Shown here one piece after another: positions 1 through 11,013 of a stretch of DNA of 64,000 nt. A model generated the notes under the pieces. The model was given only the letters and a program-made list of their open reading frames with translations, was not told the origin of the DNA and did no database searches. A program made the position numbers and the translations under genes. Every line of letters begins with the position of its first letter. Position 1 is the first letter of the stretch. Location: the NCBI RefSeq assembly GCF_038502225.1, contig NC_091292.1:48918643-48982642 (forward strand). The letters are read 5' to 3'. The DNA is from Cherax quadricarinatus (lineage: Eukaryota; Arthropoda; Malacostraca; Decapoda; Parastacidae).

Positions 1-1217
1 CCCTTGCATTTAAAACACTTCTTCAGTGAGCATTTTCCTCCCTTGTGTTCACCTAAACACTTGATGCACCTTTTCAGCTGATGAACACGTTGTTTACGTG
101 CCTCCATTGATGTGTATTGAATACAATACTGTGCCCAATGTGTTCCATCACAAAGTACACATTTTGGAGTACGTTTATGTATGACAGTCTGTTTACTGTC
201 TGTTGTATTCACAGCTTGATAAATGCCTATATGGGATTTCCCATTTTGTGTTTTAGTGGGAGTAGGTATACTCTTGATATACTGAGTTGAAGGTTTATTA
301 TCCACTGGATTTGTGGATTTTTCATCTTGTCTCGTTGCTTGCATGCATGAAACTATTGTTTGTAAACCATTGCTAATTTCCTCACAAGTGAAATAGCGTT
401 TATTGAACATAATATTTAATCGTTCAATAGTTTGTGGTGACAACTTATCTTGTACAATACCACTGATAAACCAATCACATTGTCTTAGGTCATATTTAGC
501 ACCTAGAGATCTGAGACTATTGTCTAATGTGATTCTAAATGCCTGTAAGTCTGAAAAACAATGTTTGGGTGGCTTCAAGCTTGATATTAAGACTGCATGT
601 CTAACTCTAGCCTTGTCATTATCAAAGTAATTGTCTGCTAAGGCACGTAAGGCTATTTGATAATTGCCTTTAACCACCGGAAATGACTTAATCAGTTTAT
701 AGGGTTCTCCCTTCACAAGTCATTTAAGATAATTGAACTTAGCAATCTCATCTATGTCAGTTCGTGAATTTACTATGGATTGAAAACCACTAATGAATTC
801 TTCATAATTATGACCTTGGAAAATAGGTAATGACAATGTAGGTAAGCTTGGTAATGGGACACTTGTTGTTGTTACAGGTGTAACAGGTGCTTGACCACTA
901 GTTACAGTAGGTCTCTGTGACAGAGTTTTGCGGCAGATAGCCTGTACTCCTGTCCACCTTAATTGTTGATTACTAAATGTATCCAAAACATTTTTAATTT
1001 CATCCCCAGACGGATCTGATTCAAGAAATTCCTTTTCATAATGTGTATAGTCTGAATTAATTATTTTCAGACATTGTGTAAGTAATTCAAATTTGACCTC
1101 AAGATCATCAAAATCTATGTTTGTATCTTGAGTTAATCCTACACAGACTGAAATTAGATTTTCTAATTGTGTAATCTTAGTCTGTAAAGACTGAAACTTA
1201 GTTTTCAAACAAGCCAT
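1..1217 (-). pseudogene. BEL gag, interrupted (copy A)
   Basis: Starts at ATG 1,217 (MACLKTKFQ), as in copy B. A nonsense change at 722-720 turns the Cys codon of NYLKC in copy B into TGA, ending the frame after 165 residues. Homology continues to the window start, including the CCHC knuckle region at 1-180. Function: nucleocapsid/capsid protein of the retroelement particle, here truncated. Confidence 0.8.
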
Positions 1218-1218
1218 T

Positions 1219-1434
1219 TTAATGGTATATTGAAAATTCTAGCACCACACTTAGAGTGTTTAAAAAACACTGTACTGCTATAAACAGCTGAGTTTTTGTT
1301 ATGCTTAAGTCAGCAATAATCGAGTCAGACACTACTGACCTACTAAGCTTAACCTCAGGGTCAATGGCCATGAAGGGTACACAGTACATATGGCTGGTGT
1401 TTATGGCTTGAGTTTGCTGTGTCAGCCTGACCAC
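1219..1434 (-). other. 71-codon upstream ORF in BEL leader (copy A)
   Basis: Open frame in the leader ending immediately before the gag ATG (one base between stop and ATG). The same frame is kept in copy B (47,417-47,632) with scattered substitutions. No recognised domain. It could be a translated uORF or chance openness. Confidence 0.35.
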
Positions 1435-1996
1435 GATGATTAATCGTAAATAACGTTATACACTTCATTCACTATACACTATAAATGTCACTGTATAACT
1501 GTAAATCACACGTGAATATTACATACACATACATAAATGTCACTGTTAATATGTATTTGAAAGCTTACACTTTATATATAGTTCCTTTAATATAACAGGT
1601 ATATCTATAAGAAACAAACTTTAACACAATCTTGTCTCTTAATTTCTGTCTATAAACATTATAAACACTATGTGTATATACACTCAGACAAACTGAACAT
1701 CAGTTGGGTTGTTGTTGTTTTAGTCAGCACTTTTCGAGATTGGAGCAGTGGATGCCGGGTGCCATCCCCCGTTTTCTTGTTGGGTGAGTCACCCAGCTCC
1801 CGTTTTCTTTGGGTGAACGCTGGGTGAGCGCCCGTTTTCTTTTGGCTGCCCATTCTCTGTGATTGAGTCTGGAGGGACTCATTTATACTGATTTAAATTG
1901 TAAAACACTAGTTTTACAGCTTTTTTCGAAGGACTTTGGCTCGTAGGTTATTTGTACACTGTAGTACAACGTATTTGGACCACAGTGTGGCCTTTA

Positions 1997-2015
1997 TCCG
2001 GTTCGAGCACGACCA
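1997..2015 (-). promoter_or_regulatory. Candidate primer-binding site, BEL copy A
   Basis: On the element strand TGGTCGTGCTCGAACCGGAT lies three bases after the LTR end. Its complement contains GGTTCGA like a tRNA T-loop followed by ...CCA, but the spacing does not fit a complete tRNA 3' end, so the primer is uncertain. Confidence 0.4.
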
Positions 2016-2018
2016 GTA

Positions 2019-3077
2019 TGTTGAGAAATGGCATTACCAGTTAAGTTTAAAGAATTTGTACTTAACTTAGAAAGACAACTCATCGCCTGCACAGCCGCCC
2101 CTGCAGATGAGGTCTTGAGAAGCTGTCGAAGTCATCTCTCAACGGGCTGTAAAGATTTATAATTTGTAAGATTATAAATTACCCCTAGGGGGTGTTATGT
2201 CAGCATATTTCTTTCACTGATTGCTGACAAATTACATACTTGTTTGGACTCAATAGTCCGCACCTTACTGCCGACTATAGGTTGATTACAAACTCCTTGC
2301 GACTCAAGAACTGTGCAGTCCCCCGTATTACAAGAAATTCGTAACCTACCTTGCTCTTGTAGCGTGAGCTATGGTGTTCTTCACACCTTCGACAGATATC
2401 GGTGACTTGATAGAAGCTGAAGTGTCCTTGGATGTCCACGTCTTCCATAGTCTAGGAATACGCACACTGGTACACTATGTTCCACAAGATTTGTCTTTAT
2501 TGTTCACAATCTTATCACTAAAGAAGCTGATCACACTTCTCTTAAGTGTTGATTGTGCTTTATGAGACACTTTGTTCACACTAACGCTCAGATCGTTCTT
2601 TGTTGGTTATCCTGGCGTCAGTGTCACTCTCAGTAGAGTCAAAAGTAATCTGAAGACGCCACAGCGCCCAACGCCGTTACTCCCCTAGCACAAAGGAGAA
2701 GCTGACCTAGTACTTTTGCTTCCTTGCCACTTCCTCGATGAAGCAAAGCAGAATGTTTAAATCTTGCTGTCTTAAGCATAGACAACAATGTCCACTATCT
2801 TTACTATGGTAATAAAGTGGGAGCAGGATTTTCCTTAATTGTCCTGCTAAAGTAAGAGATGTACTGTCTCTTATTAAAATACACTCTGCAACACTGAACT
2901 GCAAGGAGCAGCGGTCGCTTGATAACGTCGTATACTCGTACTGCATCTGCGATCAATTACTCAGTGTAGCAGTAAACAAGACGCTTGCCCCTTCTGAGAG
3001 GGCTGGGCCCCTCAGGGCTGAAAGGGCTGAAAGGGGCTGAAGGGGGCTGATGCCCCCCTCCTGGAGAAAATTTATCC

Positions 3078-3080
<3 letters not shown>
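2019..3080 (-). repeat. 5' LTR of BEL copy A
   Basis: 1,062 bp, bounded by TGTTGAG on the plus-strand left and TCCACA on the right, and aligned along its length with the 3' LTR of copy B (41,023-42,095). On the element strand it therefore begins TGTGGA and ends CAACA. Confidence 0.8.

Positions 3081-3169
<89 letters not shown>
3081..3169. repeat. (AT)n microsatellite
   Basis: About 89 bp of alternating AT, joining the BEL LTR end to the GTCGTGCCGAAT repeat. Confidence 0.97.
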
Positions 3170-3171
<2 letters not shown>

Positions 3172-3690
3172 GTCGTGCCGAATAATTAAAACTGTTCAGT
3201 TAGCAAGAACTCTTAAAATCGAGTCCTTCCTAAAATTTTCTCATACATTTAAAAATATATTTTTGCCATTTATATTAATGTGAAAATTAATAATTTTGTA
3301 CCATAAGAACCTTAGAAAACTTACCTAATCTTATTATAACAAGCGTAATTTAATTTAAGCTATTTCATATTAATTTTTAAACTTCGGCAGTTTCCCACCA
3401 AGGCAGGGTGGCCAAAAAAGAAAAACTTTCATCATCATCATTCACTCCATAACTGTCTTACCAGAGGTGCGCTTACAGTGCAGTTATAAATCTGCAAAAT
3501 TAACATCCCTCCTTCAGAGTGTAGACACTCTAATCCAACTAAATATATTTAGGTAAGCTTACATTAATTTAATAATAAACAATCACAATGAAATATATTT
3601 TTTTCGTTGGGTTCAGAATGATTTTTGCGAAATAATTACATACACAAATTTTCGCTTTCCTAAGAGCGTTGCTATTTAAGCCAAAATCGC
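3170..3690 (+). repeat. AT-rich interspersed repeat (GTCGTGCCGAAT family), forward copy with LINE insertion
   Basis: Starts gtcgtgccgaat and matches the copy at 52,318-52,650 and, inverted, 4,466-4,785. Relative to the 52-kb copy it is interrupted at about 3,355-3,531 by a LINE 3' fragment. The family is unnamed here. With the inverted copy it forms arms of about 300 bp around LINE debris. Confidence 0.7.
3375..3531 (-). repeat. LINE 3' end fragment
   Basis: Contains the reverse complement of the GGGCCACCCTGCCTTGGTGGGA motif region and other 3' sequence seen at 50,990-51,130 and 22,290-22,430. Only the last about 150 bp are present, inserted in the AT-rich repeat. Confidence 0.7.
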
Positions 3691-4465
3691 AGGTTTTAAT
3701 TATTAGCCACAACATATACACTTGAAGGAGTAACAATAATGTTGAAGAATCAGTTATGGAGAGATAGGAAGGAATATGAATGAATAAATTCAAGAATTTT
3801 GTAGATTAAAATAATTGTCAGATGAGAAAAGTGGGTTATTATACGAAAGTATGCACCTGAGGAGAGTAGAGGAGAGAGAGATTTTGGGAGATGAGGAGAG
3901 AAAGATTTTGGGAGATGAGGGGAAAGATATTTTGGGAGATGTTAACAACCGAGTGTTAAAGAAGTTCTGAACTAATGCCAAAGTGAGAGAAACGGTTATA
4001 GAGGGTGTGGTAGGTAAATTCTAGGGTGCCAGGGGTAAATGATAATGAGGGCCATTGACTGAACTTTGTATTGAAAGAGGTTTGATAATATGTAATGCGT
4101 ATTTTAAGGGAAAAAGATAAATGAGTATACGAGATGTGATATAAGGTGTAATGATTGTTTTTGGACTTTATATTGGTGGATAAAAGGATCTCTTTTTAGT
4201 TGTAGCTACAGTGGGAGCAAAAGATAGATTGGGGTACAAGAGAATGGTATCAAAAAGTAAGAGTGGTGAAAGTTTATAAGCTAACGGAGGAGGAAGTTAG
4301 GGAAAGATATAAGCAACCATTGGTAGAAAGATGGACTAGTGGGAGTATAGGAAACGAAGCTGAAGAAGCATGGGGTAGAATGCAGTGTTAGAGTGTTCAG
4401 CAGAAGTGTGTGGATATAGTAGGGTGGGTGTGGGAGGGAAGAGGAGCGACTAGAGGAATAAGGAA
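3691..4465 (+). repeat. Degenerate LINE-derived segment between inverted repeats
   Basis: Between 4,260 and 4,465 the DNA resembles broken LINE coding sequence (plus-strand reading like VYKL...ERW.SGSIGNEAEEAWG with stops). At 3,865-3,940 a roughly 24-bp GATTTTGGGAGATGAGG-like motif is repeated three times. No intact frame. Confidence 0.45.
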
Positions 4466-4785
4466 AGCAAAAATTTGTGTATAAAATAATTTCGCATAAA
4501 ATGATTCTGAACCTAACGAAAAAAAAATATATTTCATTGTGTTTATTATTAAATTATTGAAAACTTATCTAAAATATATTTACTTTGATTTGGCTAAATT
4601 AATTGTGCTTGTTTTATTAAGGTTAGGTAAGTTTTCTATGGCTCTTTTGGTACAAAATTATTAATTTGGTCATTAACATAAATGAAAAAAATATATATCT
4701 TTAACCGTATAAGAGAAAATTACAGAAAGTACTTAATTTTAAATGAGTTCCTGCTTTACCTATTCGGCACTACGTATAATATAAT
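4466..4785 (-). repeat. AT-rich interspersed repeat (GTCGTGCCGAAT family), inverted copy
   Basis: Reverse complement of 3,170-3,690: ends with tattcggcact and contains the matching tail near 4,470-4,560. It could be one terminal arm of a foldback element or an independent insertion. Confidence 0.65.
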
Positions 4786-4912
4786 AATATAAAATACTGC
4801 TCGTTGAACTAGTACACTAAACAGGGACTTGAATGAAATTAGCCTAGAGTCATCCACACCATCGTGTGTCATTGGGTAGGGAGTATCACATCCAGTTCCG
4901 CTGGATCCCCTA

Positions 4913-5018
4913 CTCTAAAGGATCGTATGGTTCAGTGGATAAGGGCGTCATGTGTTTTCGCCCACCATGAGGCAGGCCAAAGCAGCATGGGTTCGAGTCC
5001 TTGGCTAGTACAGTATTG

Positions 5019-5020
<2 letters not shown>
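4913..5020 (+). repeat. tRNA-derived SINE head
   Basis: Box A-like TGGTTCAGTGGATAAGG and box B GGTTCGAGTCC are spaced as in tRNA-like promoters, but the sequence between them is too long for a functional tRNA. A CA microsatellite follows directly. Confidence 0.55.

Positions 5021-5021
<1 letters not shown>

Positions 5022-5072
<51 letters not shown>
5022..5072. repeat. (CA)n microsatellite
   Basis: About 50 bp of CA repeats at the 5' boundary of the LINE fragment. The short Thr-His ORFs across it are artefacts. Confidence 0.95.
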
Positions 5073-6197
<1,125 letters not shown>

Positions 6198-6295
6198 ACA
6201 ACACTGCGACTAGCCGGGGAATTGAACCAGTTATTGATTGTATGGTCCAGTGTTGTTATTGGTTAAATACCACTTGTTCGTGGTTACAATACTAT

Positions 6296-6388
6296 ATATA
6301 TATTAAACAATTCGCAAACAGGAGAAATTATTAACAAACATTGTCTCTACGTCCACAACAGGACTCGAACCTGCTAACTCTGTATCTA
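6296..6388 (-). repeat. Partial extra copy of palindrome-element sequence
   Basis: 6,304-6,341 is the reverse complement of the central segment at 6,944-6,981. 6,342-6,388 repeats part of the tRNA-like head (GGACTCGAACCTGC). This is a rearranged piece just outside the main palindrome. Confidence 0.6.
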
Positions 6389-6411
6389 CCGTATATGTAC
6401 AGAATAAATAA

Positions 6412-6472
<61 letters not shown>
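6412..6472. repeat. (TA)n/(CA)n microsatellite in left arm
   Basis: TA repeats, then CA repeats, mirrored by a much shorter GT/TA stretch at 8,166-8,190 in the right arm. Confidence 0.9.
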
Positions 6473-6475
6473 TTG

Positions 6476-6556
6476 TCTCTACGTCCGCAGCAGGACTCGA
6501 ACCTGCTAACTCTGTATCAGAGTCCACAGTACTTTACCACTGAGCTAGACCCAAGA
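6476..6556 (-). repeat. tRNA-like head, left arm of palindrome
   Basis: Minus-strand copy of the tRNA-like sequence at 8,084-8,157: box A TAGCTCAGTGGTAAAG, box B GGTTCGAGTCC, a paired T arm and anticodon-like arm. Reads outward, away from the palindrome centre. The acceptor stem does not pair, so it is probably SINE-type rather than a tRNA gene. Confidence 0.65.
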
Positions 6557-6586
6557 TAAATTTAGGTGTTAAGCCGAAGCTAAGCG

Positions 6587-6852
6587 ATGTTACCCCATAC
6601 CCCCTGGCACCATACCCCCGGGCACCATACCCCCGGGCACCATACCCCCGGGCACCATACCCCCTGGCACCATACCCCCTGGCACCATACCCCCGGGCAC
6701 CATACCCCCGGGCACCATACCCCCGGGCACCATACCCCCGGGCACCATACCCCCGGGCACCATACCCCCGGGCACCATACCCCCTGGCACCATACCCCCG
6801 GGCACCATACCCCCTGGCACCATACCCCCGGGCACCATACCCCCGGGCACCA
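6587..6852 (-). repeat. 15-bp GC-rich minisatellite, left arm
   Basis: About 17 units of ATACCCCC(C/T)GGCACC. Variants differ mainly at the CCCGGG/CCTGG position. Confidence 0.95.
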
Positions 6853-7052
6853 AGCTCGATTTGAAAGTTATTTCATCGAATCCTGCCACATGCAGTGGAC
6901 AACGAAAGAGATTTGAAATGCTTAACAATTCGAAATGCTTAGCAATGTTTGTAAATAATTTCGCCTGTTTGCGAATTGTTAAGTATTTCAAATCTCTTTT
7001 GTTGTCCACTGTATGTGACAGGATTCGATGAAATAACTTTCAAATCTAGCTT
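6853..7052. repeat. Inner inverted arms and centre of palindrome
   Basis: 6,853-6,933 (AAGCTCGATTTGAAAG...) is the reverse complement of 6,973-7,052, with a few substitutions. The loop between holds aatgtttgtaaataatttcg, which recurs inverted at 6,304-6,341. Confidence 0.85.
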
Positions 7053-8045
7053 GGTGCCCGGGGGTATGGTGCTCGGGGGTATGGTGCCCGGGGGTATGGT
7101 GCCCGGGGGTATGGTGCCCGGGGGTATGGGGCCAGGGAGTATGGTGCCAGGGGGTATGGTGCCATGGGGTATGGTGCCCGGGGATATGGTGCCCGGGGTA
7201 TGGTGCCCGGGGGTATGGTGCCAGGGGGTATGGTGCCAGGGGGTATGGTGCCCGGGGGTATGGTGCCCGGGGGTATGGTGCCAGGGGGTATGGTGCTCGG
7301 GGGTATGGTGCCCGGGGGTATGGTGCCCGGGGGTATTGTGCCAGGGGGTATGGTGCCCGGGGGTATGGTGCCCGGGGGTATGGTGCCCGGGGGTATGGGG
7401 CCAGGGAGTATGGTGCCCGGGGGTATGGTGCCCGGGGGTATGGTGCTCGGGGGTATGGTGCCAGGGGGTATGGTGCCAGGGGGTATGGTGCCAGGGGGTA
7501 TGGTGCCAGGGGGTATGGTGTCCGGGGGTATGGTGCCAGGGGGTATGGTGCTCGGGGGTATGGTGCCCGGGGGTATGGTGCCCGGGGGAATTGTGCCAGG
7601 GGGTATGGTGCCAGGGGGTATGGTGCCCGGGGGTATGGTGCCAGGGGGTATGTTGCCAGGGGGTATGGTGCCCGGGGGTATGGTGCCCGGGGGTATGGTG
7701 CCAGGGGGTATGATGCCAGGGGGTATGGTGCCAGGGGGTATGGTGCCAGGGGTATGGTGTCCGGGGGTATGGTGCCAGGGGGTATGGTGCTCGGGGGTAT
7801 GGTGCCCGGGGGTATGGTGCCCGGGGGAATTGTGCCAGGGGGTATGGTGCCAGGGGGTATGATGCCCGGGGGTATGCTGCCAGGGGGTATGGTGCCAGGG
7901 GGTATGGTGCCAGGGGGTATGGTGCCAGGGGGTATGGTGCCCGGGGGTATTGTGCCAAGGGGTATGGTGCCAGGGGGTATGGTGCCAGGGAGTATGGTGC
8001 CAGGGGGTATGTTGCCAGGGGGTATGGTGCCAGGGGGTATGGGGT
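7053..8045 (+). repeat. 15-bp GC-rich minisatellite, right arm
   Basis: About 66 units of GGTGCC(C/A)GGGGGTAT, the reverse complement of the left array but four times longer. The long frames in both directions (GGMVP and PWHHT repeats) only reflect a 15-bp unit without stops. Confidence 0.95.
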
Positions 8046-8083
8046 AACATCACTTAGCTTCGGCTTAACGCCCAAACTCATCT

Positions 8084-8157
8084 TGGGTCTAGCTCAGTGG
8101 TAAAGTACTGTGGACTCTGATACAGAGTTAGCAGGTTCGAGTCCTGCTGCGGACGTA
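8084..8157 (+). repeat. tRNA-like head, right arm of palindrome
   Basis: GGTCTAGCTCAGTGGTAAAG (box A) and GCAGGTTCGAGTCCTGC (T arm with box B), plus a five-pair anticodon-like stem GACTC/GAGTT. The expected acceptor stem is missing, so a functional tRNA is unlikely. A Pol III promoter is plausible. Confidence 0.65.
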
Positions 8158-8304
8158 GAGACAATGTGTGTGTGTGTGTATATATATATATTTATTTATT
8201 TATTCTGTACATATACGGTAGATGGTCGATGGTCGATTAAGACGCAGTCCTCTAACACGTTTTCTCTATTACAGTGCAGCAAAATTGCGGTATTTTTTCA
8301 TGAA

Positions 8305-8568
8305 CACCAGGTAGCTCAGCTGGTAACACACTCACCTCATATATTGTGTTCGTGGTTCGATCCTCGGTACATGTGGAAACACTGACGGTGTCTCCTTATG
8401 ACTCCTACTGTCCCTGCTCACCTAGAAGTAGGTACCTACTGGTGCGGGTCACATCCTGGGGACAAAATTAACCTAAGTTACCCGAAATTCTCTGCATAAC
8501 CAGGGGCTTTCTATATTGTATGTAAGCAAGGACTGTATAAGATGTATCATGTATTTATAGAAATAAGG

Positions 8569-8570
<2 letters not shown>
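8305..8570 (+). repeat. tRNA-derived SINE
   Basis: Head with box A GGTAGCTCAGCTGGTAAC and box B GGTTCGATCC (8,310-8,370). The body has CACCTAGAAGTAGGTACCT and CATCCTGGGGACAAAATTAA, and it ends in an ATT-repeat tail. The composition fits a decapod tRNA-SINE, inferred from structure only. Confidence 0.7.
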
Positions 8571-8650
<80 letters not shown>

Positions 8651-8655
8651 TTAAA
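8571..8655. repeat. (ATT)n microsatellite
   Basis: About 27 trinucleotides at the 3' end of the SINE. Confidence 0.97.
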
Positions 8656-9710
8656 ATTTGACTAGCAGGGTGCAACTTCTTGGGGAAAAATTTGGAGCGC
8701 CATGAGCTGGACGGATTTTTATCGTCCATTTCGTGGGCTCGCGGACATCCTGTCTGTGGGTCTTCGTGGTGGAAGCCGAACTTCTTTTCCCTGTCCCACC
8801 TCTCTCATTTCACATCTCAATGGTCCTTACTTATTTGTCTCATACGATTCTCAGACATGTATTTGTGATTAAATTAGCTGATGTCTCGTGTCAGTCAGTG
8901 TTGTCATATTTGCATCATCTGTGCTCAGATGTGATCATGCTGGAAATAATGTATAATTATAGACAACCTGAGAGGGCAGACACAAACCGTACTTGTCCAT
9001 GAGAGGGACTCTCCCTAGTTTCCTTTGGAAATATAGGCTAAAAAATGAAAGGAGCTTGGATGCAATGTATATACAATCCTATTTTTGATATCTTTGTGCA
9101 TCTGTTTAGTTGGTACACTCGTATTTTGTAATAAAGAAACTAAGAAATGTGTGAGGGTTTGTTGTTGTCCTGGTGGAGATGTAAGGTCTAACACTACTCA
9201 AACATCCGACTCTACTCTTTCCTACACTATTTTTATTGTTCAGAATGCAAGGAAAATTATATTTTTATCATATTCCTTTATTTTAATAAATTTATTAATG
9301 TTATCTAAATAGTTTATATCTGCAAATCATTGTGGTAGGTCATTTCAGAGATGTAAGATAGACACAATAGCCCTAGGGCCATCACAACGCTCAACTCAAC
9401 ATTAATATCATGCTCAGAACATTGAGAAGCTTTTCTCGTGGTTAACACTGGTGTAACATTATTGAAAATCGAACTGTGAGACATTGAAGGACATATAATA
9501 AAGCAGTGGCACACGTGCATAAGAAAATACGCTGAGTGTTCACTGTGAAATTCAGTAACTTAAATCACTCACAGCAATTGAGAAACGGGCAGCCATGGTG
9601 GCGGTGTGTGGGTTAAGGCGGCAGTGTTGCTGACCACTGTCACTGAAACACTATATAGATGACAACCAGCCAGCCACACCCACCACACACCCTGATGCGG
9701 AGTGTGCGAT
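8656..9710. other. Unassigned non-coding stretch
   Basis: No convincing gene, RNA or repeat match within the window. The ORFs of 60-90 codons are unremarkable. This is the left flank of the gypsy element. Confidence 0.5.
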
Positions 9711-10644
9711 TGTGAGGGAAAAGTTCAACAGATAGGAGTAGCGAGTGAGTACATGGTGACGATAGTTTGATTGCCCGTCTGCTTGATAAGGTAGGGTCGG
9801 TCTAGCTCCCGCTATCCACTCCCCCCTTCTTTTCTCCACCCCGAAAGGTGACGTGTGGGGCTCCGACCAAATGGTAATCCCTTAACTCACAGCTCCCAAC
9901 ACAACTGTAAGTAAAATCCTCTGCTCCTGTTTTTAATGGATATATTGGGTAAAAGCTTCACTTTTAACCAATTTTAAGACGTAGTTCATTCTGCCTTGAT
10001 TTCCATGTGCTTTTAGATAATCACCATATTTTTTTAAATACTTTACTTATCATGGAGAGTGATTTCTTAGGCAGTGGGTAACCTTGTCTCTTTCTAGCTT
10101 GGAATGTCAGCTCGGGTCATCTGGCAACCAAAGAAACAGTGTTGAAGGAGACGAACTTTACCAAAGTTCTGGGACGTCACCATTTTATCGGCATACCTAA
10201 GTGTAGTCAACCCCAGGCAACTACCTCTCATCTTTGCAGTGGTGGAAGACCTGCGTTCCTATCATCTTGACGGACTATTCAAGGCTAGAGACTCTGTGAA
10301 GAACTAGTCATTGGGTTGTCACTCAAAATTTGTGACCCCCCCCCACCATCATCAGCAACGGCTACAATTTCTACAACACGCGGTGTCAACAACATCCATC
10401 AGACACCCGAGTCTAAGTGTACATATTAGCGTTGAATTCAGATATTATTTTTATATATCATTTTTCATTTCTCTTTCAAGTAGGATAAAAATTCATATTT
10501 AATTGTTTTATATTTTCATTTCTAAATAATAAAGTGTTTATATTTGACTGTTATCATTCTTTTTCTATTCATTAATTTTCCTGAGGAGGAGCCAGCCTTG
10601 GTAATACTTACTGAAGTTGTTACAGGGCTGAGTAAACCTTCACA
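9711..10644 (+). repeat. 5' LTR of Gmr1-type element a
   Basis: 934 bp, TGTGAGGG...TTCACA. Its first about 93 bp and last about 170 bp match the 3' LTR; the middle about 670 bp (9,804-10,474) is absent from the 3' LTR. An AATAAA lies near 10,530. Confidence 0.85.
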
Positions 10645-10646
10645 AG

Positions 10647-10664
10647 TGGCGACCTTGCCAGGAT
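10647..10664 (+). promoter_or_regulatory. Primer-binding site
   Basis: TGGCGACCTTGCCAGGAT begins two bases after the LTR. It resembles the complement of an animal tRNA-Arg 3' end (TGGCGACCGTGACAGGA), with about two differences. The tRNA comparison is from general knowledge. Confidence 0.6.
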
Positions 10665-11013
10665 CAACTTGATTGAATCAAGATTCAACTCCATCTCGAA
10701 TCTTCCATGGGAACTTCAACGTCGCATATCACAGACGGATACCACCAGCCATGAGTAATCATTCTCTATGGTAGGACTACAATACAGGTATTTAAAGGAT
10801 TTGGCGATTGTTATAGTCTCAATTTATTGTAAGTCAGTCAAGGCACGATATACTAGTTAATTCTGTCATCTTTGTTTATGTGAGCTTGAAACGATTTAGA
10901 GGAATAGACTCTAGGGACCCGAGATTTTCCAGTGACAAGTTGTTTCATTGAGCTCTGTTTATTATATCAAGGGAACTGTTGTAGGACACTCTTGATTTGT
11001 TAGTGAGAAGATT

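Larger units (their letters stand above)
1..3080 (-). mobile_element. BEL/Pao retrotransposon copy A, 5' portion
   Basis: Closely matches 46,199-48,835 of the complete BEL copy and reads on the minus strand: complete 5' LTR (3,080-2,019), untranslated leader, then gag from 1,217 leftwards, cut by the window edge. The pol part would lie outside the window. One LTR end abuts a long AT microsatellite beginning at 3,081, so the outer target duplication cannot be seen. Confidence 0.85.
6389..8223. mobile_element. Foldback-like palindromic element with tRNA-like heads and minisatellite arms
   Basis: Large inverted repeat. In order inwards, both sides carry tctaccgtatatgtacag, AAAT/TA repeats, CA repeats, a tRNA-like head, a tail (AAGCCGAAGCTAAG), a 15-bp GC-rich minisatellite and an inner unique arm of about 85 bp. 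The centre is an unpaired segment of about 40 bp near 6,930-6,970. The left minisatellite arm is about 260 bp and the right about 990 bp. No transposase is present. It could be a non-autonomous foldback element or two SINE-containing repeats joined head to head. Confidence 0.75.

Noticed and set aside
3050..3283. ORFs with IYIYIY or HTHTHT repeats (also near 5,001, 6,059, 6,303)
   Set aside because: Microsatellite translation.
6587..8081. Long frames rich in GGMVP, PWHHT or PLAPY repeats on both strands
   Set aside because: They come from the 15-bp minisatellite, whose length is a multiple of three and which lacks stops; no start context or domain.
8084..8157. Functional tRNA gene
   Set aside because: T arm and boxes A and B are good, but the acceptor stem does not pair and the anticodon loop lacks the usual U33; more likely a SINE head.
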